From contig JACJXV010000015.1 of the NCBI GenBank assembly GCA_020636445.1, forward strand, positions 15,666 to 79,665: a stretch of 64,000 nt of DNA. The letters are read 5' to 3'. Positions 16,509-26,129 of this stretch are shown here, piece after piece. How positions within the stretch are numbered: the stretch's first letter is position 1; the number at the start of each line of letters is the position of its first letter. Origin of the DNA: Lewinellaceae bacterium (GTDB lineage Bacteria; Bacteroidota; Bacteroidia; Chitinophagales; Saprospiraceae). The notes under the pieces were generated by a model. The model ran no database searches and was not told the origin of the DNA. It saw nothing but the letters and a program-made list of their open reading frames with translations. The position numbers were made by a program, and so were the translations under genes.

Positions 16509-18578
16509 TTACTCCCGGATTCCTACCAGGTCAAGCATGAAGGCATAGTCGAGCGCCGTTTCACGGAAACGCTCATAACGCCCCGAAGCACCGCTGTGTC
16601 CGGTACTCATATTTGTATGCAGATACAGTGGATTTGGGTCAGTTTTTAATTCTCGTAACTTAGCGACCCATTTGGCAGGTTCCCAATATTGAACCTGAGA
16701 GTCATGCAATCCGGTGGTGACCAACATAGCTGGATAATCCTGAGCGGTGACATTATCATACGGCGAATACGATTTCATGTAAGCATAAAAGTTGGGATCA
16801 TTGGGATTACCCCATTCGTCGTATTCAAAGGTGGTCAGGGGAATGGATTCGTCGAGCATGGTGGTAACCACATCCACAAATGGGACGGCCGCCACAATAC
16901 CCCGCCATAAGTCCGGACGCATATTGACAACAGCACCCATTAGTAACCCCCCGGCGCTTCCTCCCATAGCGAACAGCCGGTCCGTTTGGGTGTATTTTTG
17001 CTCCAACAGATAGGTTGCACAATCGATGAAGTCATAAAAGGTATTTTTTTTCTGGAGTAGTTTCCCGTTTTCATACCAGGCACGACCCATTTCTTCGCCC
17101 CCACGAATATGGGCAATAGCATATACAAAACCCCGATTCAACAGGCTTAACCGAACGGTGCTGAAATAGGGATCCATGCTATGTCCGTAGGACCCATATC
17201 CATACAATAACAAGGGACTGAAGCCATCGCGGACCATTCCTTTTTTATATACAATCGAAACCGGGATCATGGCCTGGCCATCACGGGCGGGTACATAGAT
17301 GCGTTCGGATTGATAATCGTCGGAATGAAAACCACCCAGCACTTCTTCTTGCTTAAGCAAGGTGAACTGCCGCGTATCCATGTGGTAATCGTATGTCGTA
17401 TTGGGTGTTGTCAGTGATTGGTAGCCAATACGAAGTAAATTCGTCTCGAATTCCATATTGATTCCCGTATAAGCCATATAAGCCTCTTCGGGAAATTGGA
17501 TGTAGTATTCCTCTCCATTCCAGGGACGAATTCTGATTTGCATAAGGCCCCTGTACCGCTCCGAAACAACAAGGAAATCGGCAAACAAGTCAATATCTTC
17601 CAATAAGACGTCTTCCCGGTGAGCGATAATTTCCTTCCAGTTGTTTTTTCCCCTAGCGTCCTCGGGGCAGGACATCAGTCGAAAATTGCGGGCATCCAGG
17701 TTGGTTCGGATATAAAACTGATCCTGATAATGATCAAGGGTATACTCCAAATTGCGCTCCCGTGGCTGAAAAACCCAAAATGCATCCTCTGGGCGATCCG
17801 CCTCTAAAAGCCAGTATTCATCAGAGATGGTCTGTGAGGAGGCAATAATGATATATTTGCGCGATTTGGTGTATCCAATATTGATATTGAAGGTTTCATC
17901 AGGCTCGTTGAATACTTCAACATCGCTGGTAGAAGGGGTGCCCATGCGGTGCCGTAATACCCGATAGCCACGCAGGGTTTGTGGGTCTTTGGCAACGTAA
18001 AAAACATATTGATTATCTGAGGACCAAACAGCAGCCCCCGTAGTGTGTGGAATACTATCTTCCAAAAAGGCTCCGGTAGAAAGGTCGCGGAAGCGCAAGG
18101 TGTAAATGCGTCGACTCAAGGTGTCTTCCCCAAAGGCCAGCAAGCGATTGTCCGGACTAACGCTTCGCCCGCCTACTTGATAATAGGAAAATTCTTTGGC
18201 CAGCTCATTCACATTGAGCATAATTTCCTCTGGTGCCTCAAGTGAACCTTGCTTACGGGCATATATGGGATATTCCCCACCAATCTCAAAGCGAGTAAGG
18301 TAGTAATAACCATTATCCCGATATGGGACCGACTGGTCATCGGGTTTTAGGCGACCAATAATTTCCTGGTACAGATTTTCCTGGAACCCCTTCAGGTGAG
18401 CCATTTGCTGGTCTGTATAGGCATTTTCTTGTTCCAGATAGGCAATGACAGCGGGGTCCTCCCGGTTATTTAGCCAATAATAGTCATCTATCCGTTGGTC
18501 GCCGTGCTTTTCGAGAACGGTGGGTTTCTTGGCTGCCTTGGGAGGCAATGGCATGGAAGACTGGGTAGTAGTGGTCAT
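16509..18578 (-). CDS. oligopeptidase B-like S9 family peptidase
   Basis: A 689-residue cytosolic prolyl-oligopeptidase-type serine peptidase; no signal peptide is seen. The N-terminal two thirds is a beta-propeller-type region (IDDYYWLNNREDPAVIAYL near the start). The C-terminal alpha/beta hydrolase has the nucleophile in MGGSAGGLLMG, Asp in TGLHDSQV and His in STGHSGASG. Oligopeptidase B cleaves short peptides after Arg/Lys. I start at the ATG giving MTTTTQSS; an ATG eight codons earlier is possible. It converges on nth with 17 bp between stops. Confidence 0.93.
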   Translation of the reverse strand: MTTTTQSSMPLPPKAAKKPTVLEKHGDQRIDDYYWLNNREDPAVIAYLEQENAYTDQQMAHLKGFQENLYQEIIGRLKPDDQSVPYRDNGYYYLTRFEIGGEYPIYARKQGSLEAPEEIMLNVNELAKEFSYYQVGGRSVSPDNRLLAFGEDTLSRRIYTLRFRDLSTGAFLEDSIPHTTGAAVWSSDNQYVFYVAKDPQTLRGYRVLRHRMGTPSTSDVEVFNEPDETFNINIGYTKSRKYIIIASSQTISDEYWLLEADRPEDAFWVFQPRERNLEYTLDHYQDQFYIRTNLDARNFRLMSCPEDARGKNNWKEIIAHREDVLLEDIDLFADFLVVSERYRGLMQIRIRPWNGEEYYIQFPEEAYMAYTGINMEFETNLLRIGYQSLTTPNTTYDYHMDTRQFTLLKQEEVLGGFHSDDYQSERIYVPARDGQAMIPVSIVYKKGMVRDGFSPLLLYGYGSYGHSMDPYFSTVRLSLLNRGFVYAIAHIRGGEEMGRAWYENGKLLQKKNTFYDFIDCATYLLEQKYTQTDRLFAMGGSAGGLLMGAVVNMRPDLWRGIVAAVPFVDVVTTMLDESIPLTTFEYDEWGNPNDPNFYAYMKSYSPYDNVTAQDYPAMLVTTGLHDSQVQYWEPAKWVAKLRELKTDPNPLYLHTNMSTGHSGASGRYERFRETALDYAFMLDLVGIRE

Positions 18579-18726
18579 GATTATCTGCACAATTTTCTGC
18601 AAGCCGTAAAAATAAGCTTATGCTGCTTAATCTACTAGTTTTGTGCAAAATAACCCATTGACAAGCCCTGAAGATGGCAGTCGACCGCCTGCAGAAAGCA
18701 TTGCGGCCGACTGCCTTGAAGGGGTT

Positions 18727-19935
18727 TTAATGCAAGCGAGCTACCATATTGCCGATGCGCTCGATGGCCGTCCGTAATTCAGCCTCTGACGCTGCATACG
18801 ACAACCGGAAACATTCATCGGCACCAAATGCAGAGCCGGAAACGACAGCAACATGCCCTTCCATAAGCACGTAATCACAGAAGTCGTTGGCATTATGAAT
18901 AGTTGTTTTGCCATCCGATTTCCCAAACAACTCACTGATATCAGGAAAGATATAAAATGCTCCTTGGGGTAGGTTAACTTTCATGCCCGGGATTTTTTCC
19001 AAAAGCCCAATGACCATATCCCTGCGTTGCAGAAAAGCTTCCCGCATTTGGTGAGTAGGGGTCATATCTGCCAAAAGTGCATACGCAGCTGCTTTCTGGC
19101 TGAACGAGTTAGCCCCGGAAGTGATTTGCCCCTGAACCTTATTGCAGGCATCAGCGATTACTTTGGGAGCGCCCATGTATCCTAAGCGCCAGCCTGTCAT
19201 AGCGAATCCTTTGGAAAAACCATTTACTGTGATAGTGCGCTCTTTTACTTCTGGGAAAGTACCAATAGAGGCATGTTTTCCAGTAAAGTTGATATACTCG
19301 TAGATCTCATCCGCAACGACATAAATCTGCTCATGGGGCCCCAGAACCTTGGCGATGGCTTCCAGTTCAGTAGCTGTATAAACAGATCCGGTTGGGTTGC
19401 AGGGGGAAGAAAATAAAAGCGCTTTAGTACGGGGCGTAATGGCCTGGGCAACAGCGGCGGCGGGTACTTTATAATCCTGGTCGAACCCAGCATACAAAAT
19501 GACGGGAACGCCGCCGGCTAGCTTAATAATTTCAGAATAAGATACCCAGTAAGGTGCCAGAACGAGAACCTCATCACCTTCGTCGAGGATTGAAAGGAAG
19601 ATATTGGCCAGTGACTGCTTAGCACCATTGGAAACTACAATCTGGGCAGGGGAGTAGTCCAGACCATTATCACGCTTGAATTTGGTGCTGATGGCTTCCC
19701 GCAATTCCGGGATACCCGGTACCGGCGTATACTTGGTAAAACCCTCATCCAGTGCTTGTTTGGCAGCTTCTTTAATGTGAGCGGGGGTGTCAAAATCAGG
19801 TTCACCAATACTTAGGTTGATGACATTATGTCCCTGGGCTTTTAATTCCCGGGCCATCTGCGCCATTTTTAATGTTTCGGATTCGGACATGCGCTGTACC
19901 CGTTGGGATAAAGGCAGGTTGCTGACAAGCGACAT
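18727..19935 (-). CDS. pyridoxal phosphate-dependent aspartate-type aminotransferase (class I)
   Basis: A 402-residue fold-type I aminotransferase. Visible motifs are LSIGEPDFDTPAHI (N-terminal substrate region), VVSNGAKQSL, SSPCNPTGSVY, VADEIYEYI with the PLP-binding Asp and Tyr, and NGFSKGFAMTGWRLGY with the Schiff-base Lys (about residue 240). The sequence pattern is that of subgroup Ib aspartate or broad-range transaminases. Aspartate/glutamate specificity is likely but not proven. It has its own transcription unit. Confidence 0.93.
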   Translation of the reverse strand: MSLVSNLPLSQRVQRMSESETLKMAQMARELKAQGHNVINLSIGEPDFDTPAHIKEAAKQALDEGFTKYTPVPGIPELREAISTKFKRDNGLDYSPAQIVVSNGAKQSLANIFLSILDEGDEVLVLAPYWVSYSEIIKLAGGVPVILYAGFDQDYKVPAAAVAQAITPRTKALLFSSPCNPTGSVYTATELEAIAKVLGPHEQIYVVADEIYEYINFTGKHASIGTFPEVKERTITVNGFSKGFAMTGWRLGYMGAPKVIADACNKVQGQITSGANSFSQKAAAYALLADMTPTHQMREAFLQRRDMVIGLLEKIPGMKVNLPQGAFYIFPDISELFGKSDGKTTIHNANDFCDYVLMEGHVAVVSGSAFGADECFRLSYAASEAELRTAIERIGNMVARLH

Positions 19936-20427
19936 GGTGTTACTTTTTTAGTAGTACATTAATACTAACGAGTGGGTAAACTTGTGGTGCGTTCCTAACT
20001 TTATGCTTTGCTTTCCAGGGAATCTCCCGAATTCACCAGAATTAGCAGGATTAGGAATCAGCACCTTTCGGCTGCAAAACTAGTTTTTTTGTTAATGGGA
20101 GGGTGTTCATTCTGGGATATTTTTATGAAAATGACGCTGTTTTTGTCATAATGTCAATTTGTTAGGCCTATTCCTGTCAGGAGATTAGCCTGTTTGGAAG
20201 TAGGAATAGGAAGTAATTGGCTCCGTCCTGAATTATGCTGTCGGTTGATGAAACTTGCCGGTTACATTTGTATAAAATTCAGGAGGTTGTGATAATTATG
20301 GACGGTCAGTCACTGAATTTTATGGATAAATAATGAATGGTCATTCTCGGCCAAGGCTTATTTTTTTATCTTTCCTGTCCGGCTCCGGAGCCGTTTTACT
20401 ATTTTAGCAGTCAAACCAAGCTGTACA
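19936..20427. other. intergenic region with pccB-like gene promoter and palindrome
   Basis: A 492-bp gap between divergent genes. It contains a -7 box TACATTTG (20263-20270, TAnnTTTG consensus) with a TTG about 15 bp upstream, which could drive the downstream carboxylase gene, and a GC-rich palindrome at 20380-20393. No coding sequence is apparent. Confidence 0.4.
20380..20393. promoter_or_regulatory. 14-bp perfect palindrome upstream of carboxylase gene
   Basis: CGGCTCCGGAGCCG is a perfect palindrome in the leader, 34 bp before the ATG at 20428, followed by TTTT. It could be an operator or a small leader hairpin. With only a 14-base palindrome and no loop in the middle, a dimeric protein site seems more natural than a terminator. 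Function is unproven. Confidence 0.3.
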
Positions 20428-21969
20428 ATGAAGGACAAGTTAGATCTCCTGCAGGACAAGATAGATGAAGCCCAGTTGGGTGGGGGGCTTAAGCGGATTG
20501 ATGCTCAACACGCCAAGGGAAAACTGACCGCCCGGGAACGAATCCACCTGTTACTCGATCCCGGATCTTTTGAGGAGATCGGGATGCTCGTGGCCCACCG
20601 TTGTACAGACTTTGGCATGGAGCAGCAGCAAATCCCCGGGGATGGTGTTGTTACCGGCTATGGAACGATCGATGCACGCCTGGTCTACGTTTTTGCTCAG
20701 GATTTTACCGTTTTTGGAGGGTCTTTATCTGAGACACACGCCGAAAAGATATGTAAAATCATGGAACTGGCGATGCGCAACGGAGCTCCTGTGATTGGCT
20801 TGAACGATTCGGGGGGAGCCCGTATTCAGGAAGGGGTCAATTCTCTCGGAGGATACGCCGATATCTTTTATCGCAATGTAATGGCCAGTGGAGTAGTACC
20901 TCAGATATCAGCTATTATGGGGCCCTGTGCTGGAGGGGCTGTGTACTCTCCGGCGATCACTGACTTCACCATCATGGTAGAGAATACCTCTTACATGTTT
21001 GTCACTGGCCCGAACGTTGTCAAAACAGTTACAAACGAAGAAGTTACTTCCGAAGAACTTGGAGGGGCGATGACCCATGCTACCAAATCTGGTGTTACGC
21101 ACCTCACTGCAGCAAACGATGTGGATTGTTTGGACAAAATCCGACGCTTGTTGGGGTATATGCCACAGAACTGTGAGGAAAAACCGATTAGCCACCCCTA
21201 TACGCTTGACGAGGAGTGGCGGGAAGAGTTAATGGGCATAGTTCCTGAAAACCCAAACCATCCTTATGATATCCGCGATGTGGTTAAGGGCATTGTCGAT
21301 GAATCGACCTTCATGGAATTGCATGAGAATTATGCGGAGAATATTGTTGTTGGCTTTGCCCGATTAGCTGGTCGCAGCATCGGAATTGTTGGTAACCAAC
21401 CGATGAGCCTGGCGGGAGTTTTAGATGTGGAGAGTTCCCGCAAAGGGGCCCGCTTTGTTCGTTTCTGCGATTCCTTTAATATTCCCTTATTGGTATTGGT
21501 AGACGTTCCCGGGTTCCTGCCAGGAACGGATCAGGAATGGAATGGTATTATCACCAATGGTGCGAAATTGCTCTACGCTTTTAGCGAAGCTACTGTTCCT
21601 CGGGTTACGTTAATTACCCGGAAAGCCTATGGTGGTGCCTATGATGTAATGAACTCCAAGCACATTGGTGCGGATATGAACTTTGCCTGGCCAACAGCCG
21701 AGATTGCGGTTATGGGGGCAAAAGGAGCTTCGGAGATTATTTTCCGTAAGGAAATTATGGAGGCAGCCTCTCCTGAGGAAATGCTGGCGCAAAAAGAACA
21801 GGAATACAAGGATGCTTTTGCCCATCCCTATCGGGCGGCGCAACGCGGGTTCATTGATGAAGTTATCGATCCGCGCTTATCGCGGCGCAAACTGATCCGG
21901 GCTTTTGCTACACTGGAAAGCAAAGTTGCCCGTTTGCCCCGTAAAAAACATGGTAATATTCCACTGTAG
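20428..21969 (+). CDS. acyl-CoA (propionyl-CoA type) carboxylase beta subunit
   Basis: A 513-residue carboxyltransferase that moves CO2 from carboxybiotin to an acyl-CoA, generally propionyl-CoA or related. The two crotonase-fold halves are visible: GVVTGYGTIDARLVYVFAQDFTVFGG in the N half with GGARIQEG and GPCAGGAVYSPA, and the C half with DVPGFLPGTDQEWNGII, YGGAYDVM and IAVMGAKGASEIIF. The length is typical of PccB/MmdA. No biotin carboxylase or biotin carrier gene lies in the window, so the partner subunit is encoded elsewhere. Confidence 0.93.
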   Translation: MKDKLDLLQDKIDEAQLGGGLKRIDAQHAKGKLTARERIHLLLDPGSFEEIGMLVAHRCTDFGMEQQQIPGDGVVTGYGTIDARLVYVFAQDFTVFGGSLSETHAEKICKIMELAMRNGAPVIGLNDSGGARIQEGVNSLGGYADIFYRNVMASGVVPQISAIMGPCAGGAVYSPAITDFTIMVENTSYMFVTGPNVVKTVTNEEVTSEELGGAMTHATKSGVTHLTAANDVDCLDKIRRLLGYMPQNCEEKPISHPYTLDEEWREELMGIVPENPNHPYDIRDVVKGIVDESTFMELHENYAENIVVGFARLAGRSIGIVGNQPMSLAGVLDVESSRKGARFVRFCDSFNIPLLVLVDVPGFLPGTDQEWNGIITNGAKLLYAFSEATVPRVTLITRKAYGGAYDVMNSKHIGADMNFAWPTAEIAVMGAKGASEIIFRKEIMEAASPEEMLAQKEQEYKDAFAHPYRAAQRGFIDEVIDPRLSRRKLIRAFATLESKVARLPRKKHGNIPL

Positions 21970-22249
21970 AGCGCAGGGGACGGGTATGCGTCATCGCAAC
22001 GGTAAGGAAGTTAAAAAGAGCGCTCCAAATTTTAGTGAGCAGTGAAGGGTAAAGGGTGAGGAGAACTCGACCTGCGTTAACGTTTCGCCGGGCGAATCCC
22101 TGCCTACGCTCTTATGCTTCGGCGGGCGAAGGAAATTGGAAATCAGAAATTAGCCCGACTACGCTTAGCTGCGTCGGGTAAAAAATGAGAAAGCTAGTAA
22201 CCCGTTACCAGATACCAGTAACCAGATACGCTGAGCCACTAAGCCGGGA
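21970..22249. repeat. intergenic dispersed-repeat cluster
   Basis: This gap holds AGTGAGCAGTGAAGGGT (22034) related to the GTGAGCAGTGAGCAG family, a GAAATTGGAAATCAGAAAT block (about 22131), a CCCGAC...GTCGGG stem (about 22155-22180) and ACCAGATACC-type repeats (about 22208). All these blocks recur elsewhere in the window. No gene is seen. Confidence 0.55.
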
Positions 22250-22861
22250 TTAATCTTCCTGGGTTTTCCGCCGTTCAATTTCGTCACGTATTTCGGCTGC
22301 GCGCTCGTAATTTTCTTCCGCCAGCACTTCTTCCAGCATTCGGGTGAGGGCTTCGATGGTGTAAGAAGCCAAGGGATTCCCAGCAGCAGTGCTTACTGCA
22401 CTTGAAGAGGACGAGGAGGAAGGTGGTTGGTCTTCTTCACCGATTTCTTCTTCTTCCAGAACAACGCCGGCTGCATCCAAAATGAATTCAAAGGTAAAAA
22501 TTGGGCAACCAAATCGTACGGCCAGCGCCAGGGCGTCGGAAGTGCGGGAGTCGATCTCAATAGCTTCCCCATTGCGTTCGCAAACCAGCCGCGCATAAAA
22601 TACCCCATCCAGCAAGTTGTTGATTACAACTTCCTGAATCTGGATTTGAAAAGCTTCCAGGGTGTTTTTAAAGAGGTCGTGGGTAAGGGGTCGATTGGGA
22701 GCCATGCGCTCCATGGCAACGGCAATCGCTTGCGCTTCGAAGCTACCGATAACGATCGGTAAGCGGCGGGTACCTTCTGTTTCGCCTAAAACTACCGCGT
22801 AATTATTGGACTGGGAAACACTATGGGAAAGTGCTACGATATTCAGTTCGATCTTTTTCAT
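22250..22861 (-). CDS. DUF151 (bifunctional nuclease) family protein with UVR motif
   Basis: A 203-residue protein. Residues 1-130 match the DUF151/bifunctional nuclease family: NNYAVVLGETEGTRRLPIVIG, ERMAPNRPLTHDLF and RTSDALALAVRF. A Ser-rich linker of eight serines (near residue 150) is followed by a C-terminal UvrB/UvrC-like helix pair (LEEVLAEENYERAAEIRDEI). Plant and bacterial members are reported to cut DNA and RNA, but the cellular role is uncertain. It stands alone on the minus strand upstream of a repeat cluster. Confidence 0.88.
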   Translation of the reverse strand: MKKIELNIVALSHSVSQSNNYAVVLGETEGTRRLPIVIGSFEAQAIAVAMERMAPNRPLTHDLFKNTLEAFQIQIQEVVINNLLDGVFYARLVCERNGEAIEIDSRTSDALALAVRFGCPIFTFEFILDAAGVVLEEEEIGEEDQPPSSSSSSSAVSTAAGNPLASYTIEALTRMLEEVLAEENYERAAEIRDEIERRKTQED

Positions 22862-22983
22862 ATCGCCAAAGTCGGATCTGCCGGTTCACCTGTTAATTTA
22901 CAACCAAAATGTCAAATGTTCAATGACTTTTGGGTGCGCAAAGATAGCTAAAATCATGGATTAAACGAATGGAGGGCTGAGGT

Positions 22984-23745
22984 TTATTCAGTTGTTTTCG
23001 CTTTCTCCCAGAGTTGATCCATTTCAGCCAGCGTCATTTCGCGAAGGTCACGCGGAGCATTGGCTTCAATGTATTCAAACCGGCGTTTAAATTTACGATT
23101 AACGCGCTCCAGTGCTGATTCGGGGTCAACGCCAATAAACCGCGCGTAATTGATCAAGGAAAACAGGACGTCCCCGAATTCTTCTTCCCGATGTAATGGG
23201 TCGGCATTTTCATCCAGGGTTTCCCGTAGTTCATGCAGTTCTTCCTGGACTTTCTCCCACACCTGATCGGCATTATCCCACTCGAAGCCTACTTGCTTTG
23301 TTTTTTCCTGCATTCGGTATGCTTTGATCATTGCAGGTAGTGATTGTGGTACACCAGCCAGGACGGACTTTTTACCCTCTTGTAATTTGAGCTGCTCCCA
23401 GTTTTTTTTGACGTCCTCTTCATCACGAACCTTCACATCGCCGTAGATGTGAGGATGCCTTTTAATGAGTTTGTCGCAAACAGCATTGAGGGCATCAGCA
23501 ATATCGAAAGCGCCCTGCTCGTCGCCGAGTTTGGCGTAAAACACCATATGCAGCATAAGGTCTCCGATTTCTTCTTTGATATCAGTAAGGTCTTCTGCCA
23601 GGATGGCGTCAGCGAGCTCATAGGTTTCTTCAATAGTGAGGTTACGCAGGCTTTGGAAGGTTTGTTTCCGGTCCCAGGGACACTGTTCTCGCAGTTCATC
23701 CATAATCGTCAGTAGCCGTTCGAAGGCCGCTAATTTCTGCTGCAT
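22984..23745 (-). CDS. mazG: nucleoside triphosphate pyrophosphohydrolase MazG
   Basis: MazG hydrolyses NTPs to NMP plus pyrophosphate, limiting mutagenic or signalling nucleotides. The 253-residue length fits two MazG domains. The first has CPWDRKQTFQSL, EETYELADAI and DIKEEIGDLMLHMVF (the EExxE..E.GD metal site); the second has LHELRETLDE and EEEFGDVLFSLINYARFIG. The start is the ATG at 23745, close to a divergent gene at 23865; the gap carries TAnnTTTG-like boxes on both strands. Confidence 0.95.
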   Translation of the reverse strand: MQQKLAAFERLLTIMDELREQCPWDRKQTFQSLRNLTIEETYELADAILAEDLTDIKEEIGDLMLHMVFYAKLGDEQGAFDIADALNAVCDKLIKRHPHIYGDVKVRDEEDVKKNWEQLKLQEGKKSVLAGVPQSLPAMIKAYRMQEKTKQVGFEWDNADQVWEKVQEELHELRETLDENADPLHREEEFGDVLFSLINYARFIGVDPESALERVNRKFKRRFEYIEANAPRDLREMTLAEMDQLWEKAKTTE

Positions 23746-23761
23746 AACGTATGTTTTTAGT

Positions 23762-23769
23762 TATCTTTG
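23762..23769 (+). promoter_or_regulatory. putative -7 promoter box
   Basis: TATCTTTG fits the Bacteroidota TAnnTTTG -7 consensus and lies about 95 bp before the small membrane protein gene at 23865. No convincing -33 TTTG partner is seen at the usual spacing, so this rests on the -7 match only. Confidence 0.3.
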
Positions 23770-23864
23770 CGCCGCAAGGTAAAGATAATTCCTTGTGCGT
23801 AATTCCGACAAGCTACTGAACTACAATACCTGTAGTTTTGTTGAACTCATTAAACTACTTTCCA

Positions 23865-24068
23865 ATGGAGTTCCTCTATAGTTTAGCTATTATTTTTGGC
23901 TTTATGGCCGTTTCGGTTTTTCTGATCAATATCCGCCATATTTTCACCGGCAATGAATTCCGGGGTACCTGCGCGAATAACAACCCGATGCTGAAGGATC
24001 AAATTGGCGAATGTTCCGTTTGTGGCCGGAAGGCTGATGAGGCTTGCCAGATGCCCGAAAAGGCTTGA
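23865..24068 (+). CDS. small NqrM/DUF539-like membrane protein with Cys cluster
   Basis: A 67-residue protein with one transmembrane helix (residues ~4-24), then a Cys-bearing tail: FRGTCANNNP, CSVCGRKADEAC. The helix plus G-(S/T)-C and later Cys motif resembles NqrM/DUF539 proteins, which assist maturation of the Na+-translocating NADH:quinone reductase, in the longer Bacteroidota form. I chose ATG 23865 because upstream codons look non-coding. Assignment to NqrM itself is tentative since no nqr genes are in the window. Confidence 0.65.
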   Translation: MEFLYSLAIIFGFMAVSVFLINIRHIFTGNEFRGTCANNNPMLKDQIGECSVCGRKADEACQMPEKA

Positions 24069-24102
24069 TTCCAGCCTGATTTTACTATTGCTTTATATCG
24101 TT

Positions 24103-24462
24103 TCAATACGCTTGCACGGATAACATCACCAAGGTGCAGGCTATTTCCGTTGCTATTCCTGCTTCACGAGCCAGTCGGGAAAGTTCAGGGTTTTCTGTGC
24201 CTGGGTTAAAAATCAGTCGTTGTGGTTTCAACTGCAGGATATAATCATAATATTCTCGTTGCCGCTCGGCGTTGAGGTATAGCGTGACGGTGTGAATGTC
24301 CTCAATAGGTGGTTGTCCGGTTATGATGGGAGTTCCCAGGATCTCTCCGGGGCGGGCACCGATCGCCACAACTGGGTGACCGGCCCGCTGTAAGCGCAGC
24401 ACGGCATCGAAAGAAACCCGGCTGGAATTGGGCGAAGCGCCCAGGACGAGCGTTTTTTTCAT
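24103..24462 (-). CDS. CoA-binding domain protein (YccU-like)
   Basis: A 119-residue single-domain Rossmann protein of the CoA-binding (YccU) type: KTLVLGASPNSSRVSFDAV near the N-terminus with the glycine-poor nucleotide loop, AIGARPGEILGTPI in the middle and LIFNPGTENPELSRLA near the C-terminus. The start is ATG 24462; an upstream start would add 8 unlikely residues. The family binds CoA but its physiological role is not known. It lies 152 bp downstream of the E2 gene, separated by a strong hairpin. Confidence 0.85.
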   Translation of the reverse strand: MKKTLVLGASPNSSRVSFDAVLRLQRAGHPVVAIGARPGEILGTPIITGQPPIEDIHTVTLYLNAERQREYYDYILQLKPQRLIFNPGTENPELSRLAREAGIATEIACTLVMLSVQAY

Positions 24463-24500
24463 GGAAGCTACTCCTGTATTTACCAATTATATTTAGCTAT

Positions 24501-24542
24501 TAATGCGAAGTGGTTTGAGCAAGCCCAAACCACTTCGCATTA
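24501..24542 (-). terminator. 17-bp perfect hairpin between E2 and CoA-binding genes
   Basis: Bases 24501-24517 pair perfectly with 24526-24542 around an 8-nt loop. It lies downstream of the E2 gene stop (24615) and upstream of the next minus-strand gene. There is no clear T run on either strand, so it may be a terminator of reduced strength, an mRNA 3'-end stabiliser, or a leader element of the CoA-binding gene. Confidence 0.5.
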
Positions 24543-24614
24543 GTAAACAACAACTGATGCAACTGTGTTCGAAACGTCGCTGATGGAACGTTTCGGGTAG
24601 TGCTCAGGAATAAC

Positions 24615-25919
24615 TTACACCATCAGGCGGATAGGTTCTTCCAGGATACCCTTCAGTGTCTGGAGGAATTGGGCACCTGTGGCTCCGTCAACAACCCGGT
24701 GGTCGCAGGAAAGCGTTACCTTCATCATATTGCCTACGACAATGGCTCCCTGGTGCACAATCGGTTTTTCAAGGATGCCTCCTACAGCCAGAATACAGGC
24801 ATCGGGTGGATTAATAATGGCCGTAAATTCCTCGATACCAAACATACCTAAATTAGAGATAGTGAAGGTGTTACCCTGCATTTCATCGGGCTGGAGTTTA
24901 CGTTCCTTAGCTTTCCCGGCCAACACTTTAACCTCCGTATTGATTTGGGAGAGGGTCTTCATGTCGGTATACCGGATAACGGGTACAAGCAGACCTTCAT
25001 CAACGGCAACAGCAACCCCGACATGGACATCCTTGTTGTAGCGAATTTTATCGCCCAGCCAGGAAGCATTTATTGCCGGATGCTGCCGCAGAGATACAGC
25101 GGCCGCTTTAATGACCAGGTCATTAAAGGAAATCCGGGTTTCACTGATTTCATTGATGCGCTTGCGCAGCTCCATGGCTTTCCCCATATTGATTTCCACG
25201 GTGAGGTAGAAATGTGGGGCGGAGAATTTGCTCTCACTTAAGCGACGCGCAATCGTCTTGCGCATCTGGCTGACATTTTTCTCTTCGAAGTTGGCTCCCT
25301 GACCGCCATAAACAAAGGGGAGGGTAGCAGGGGGCGTTGCTGTCGGTGCACCAGGTGCCGGCGCACTAGGCGCGGGTACAGGTGCAGGTGGAGCCGCCGG
25401 AGTAATTGGCGTGGTTGGGTGCTGGATAACCGCTTCCACATCCCGGCGAACAATACGGCCGGCATCGCCACTTCCCTGTAAGCCATGAATATCAATACCC
25501 GCTTCCGCTGCCATTTTACGGGCTAGTGGTGAAGCTTTGATTCGCTTGTCTTCGGCGGTAGCAGCCGGGGCTGACGGTGCGGGGGTGGCAGCAGGTGCAG
25601 CAGGCGCCGGTGAGGTGGCATCGGCTGCCGATTCAGAGGCGGTACCATTGCCTGCTCCGGCAATGGCTGCTTTCCAATCCTCACCTTCCTCGCCAATGAC
25701 TGCAATAATACCGTCGATGGCAACAGGGCCTTCTTTGATGGCTATATGTAGCAGTACTCCCTCGACAAAAGCATCGAGTTCCATCGTAGCTTTATCCGTT
25801 TCGACCTCTGCCAGGGTTTCACCCGGCTCCACGCGGTCGCCCTCTTTTTTTAACCAACCGATGATATTTCCTTCTTCCATCGTATCGCTCATGCGGGGCA
25901 TGCGGATGACTTCAGCCAT
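24615..25919 (-). CDS. pyruvate dehydrogenase complex E2 (dihydrolipoamide acetyltransferase)
   Basis: The E2 core of a 2-oxoacid dehydrogenase complex, transferring acetyl from lipoate to CoA. The 434 residues comprise one lipoyl domain (MPRMSDTMEEGNI at the start, ETDKATMEL with the lipoylated Lys), an Ala/Pro-rich linker, a peripheral subunit-binding domain (ASPLARKMAAEAGIDIHGL), a long Pro-Ala linker and the catalytic domain ending with SCDHRVVDGATGAQFL (HxxxD motif). The pyruvate type is favoured by the single lipoyl domain and the overall pattern, but a branched-chain or 2-oxoglutarate E2 is not excluded by context: no E1 or E3 gene is adjacent. Confidence 0.9.
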   Translation of the reverse strand: MAEVIRMPRMSDTMEEGNIIGWLKKEGDRVEPGETLAEVETDKATMELDAFVEGVLLHIAIKEGPVAIDGIIAVIGEEGEDWKAAIAGAGNGTASESAADATSPAPAAPAATPAPSAPAATAEDKRIKASPLARKMAAEAGIDIHGLQGSGDAGRIVRRDVEAVIQHPTTPITPAAPPAPVPAPSAPAPGAPTATPPATLPFVYGGQGANFEEKNVSQMRKTIARRLSESKFSAPHFYLTVEINMGKAMELRKRINEISETRISFNDLVIKAAAVSLRQHPAINASWLGDKIRYNKDVHVGVAVAVDEGLLVPVIRYTDMKTLSQINTEVKVLAGKAKERKLQPDEMQGNTFTISNLGMFGIEEFTAIINPPDACILAVGGILEKPIVHQGAIVVGNMMKVTLSCDHRVVDGATGAQFLQTLKGILEEPIRLMV

Positions 25920-26129
25920 AAGTATAATTTTAGTGTTGCTTTTGCACAAATGGGTTTGCTGTCAAGTGGATGCCAATTCGCTTTGGCGGTCCAAATTTAA
26001 GGTAATACGCCAATGCAACCAATTTGTTGGCCTGAATAATGCCCTTTTTTTTCCATAAAGGACATTTTTGAACACGCACAAGGCATAGGTACGATAAACT
26101 TCAGCGAAATTTTCGCTGGTGGATAAATT

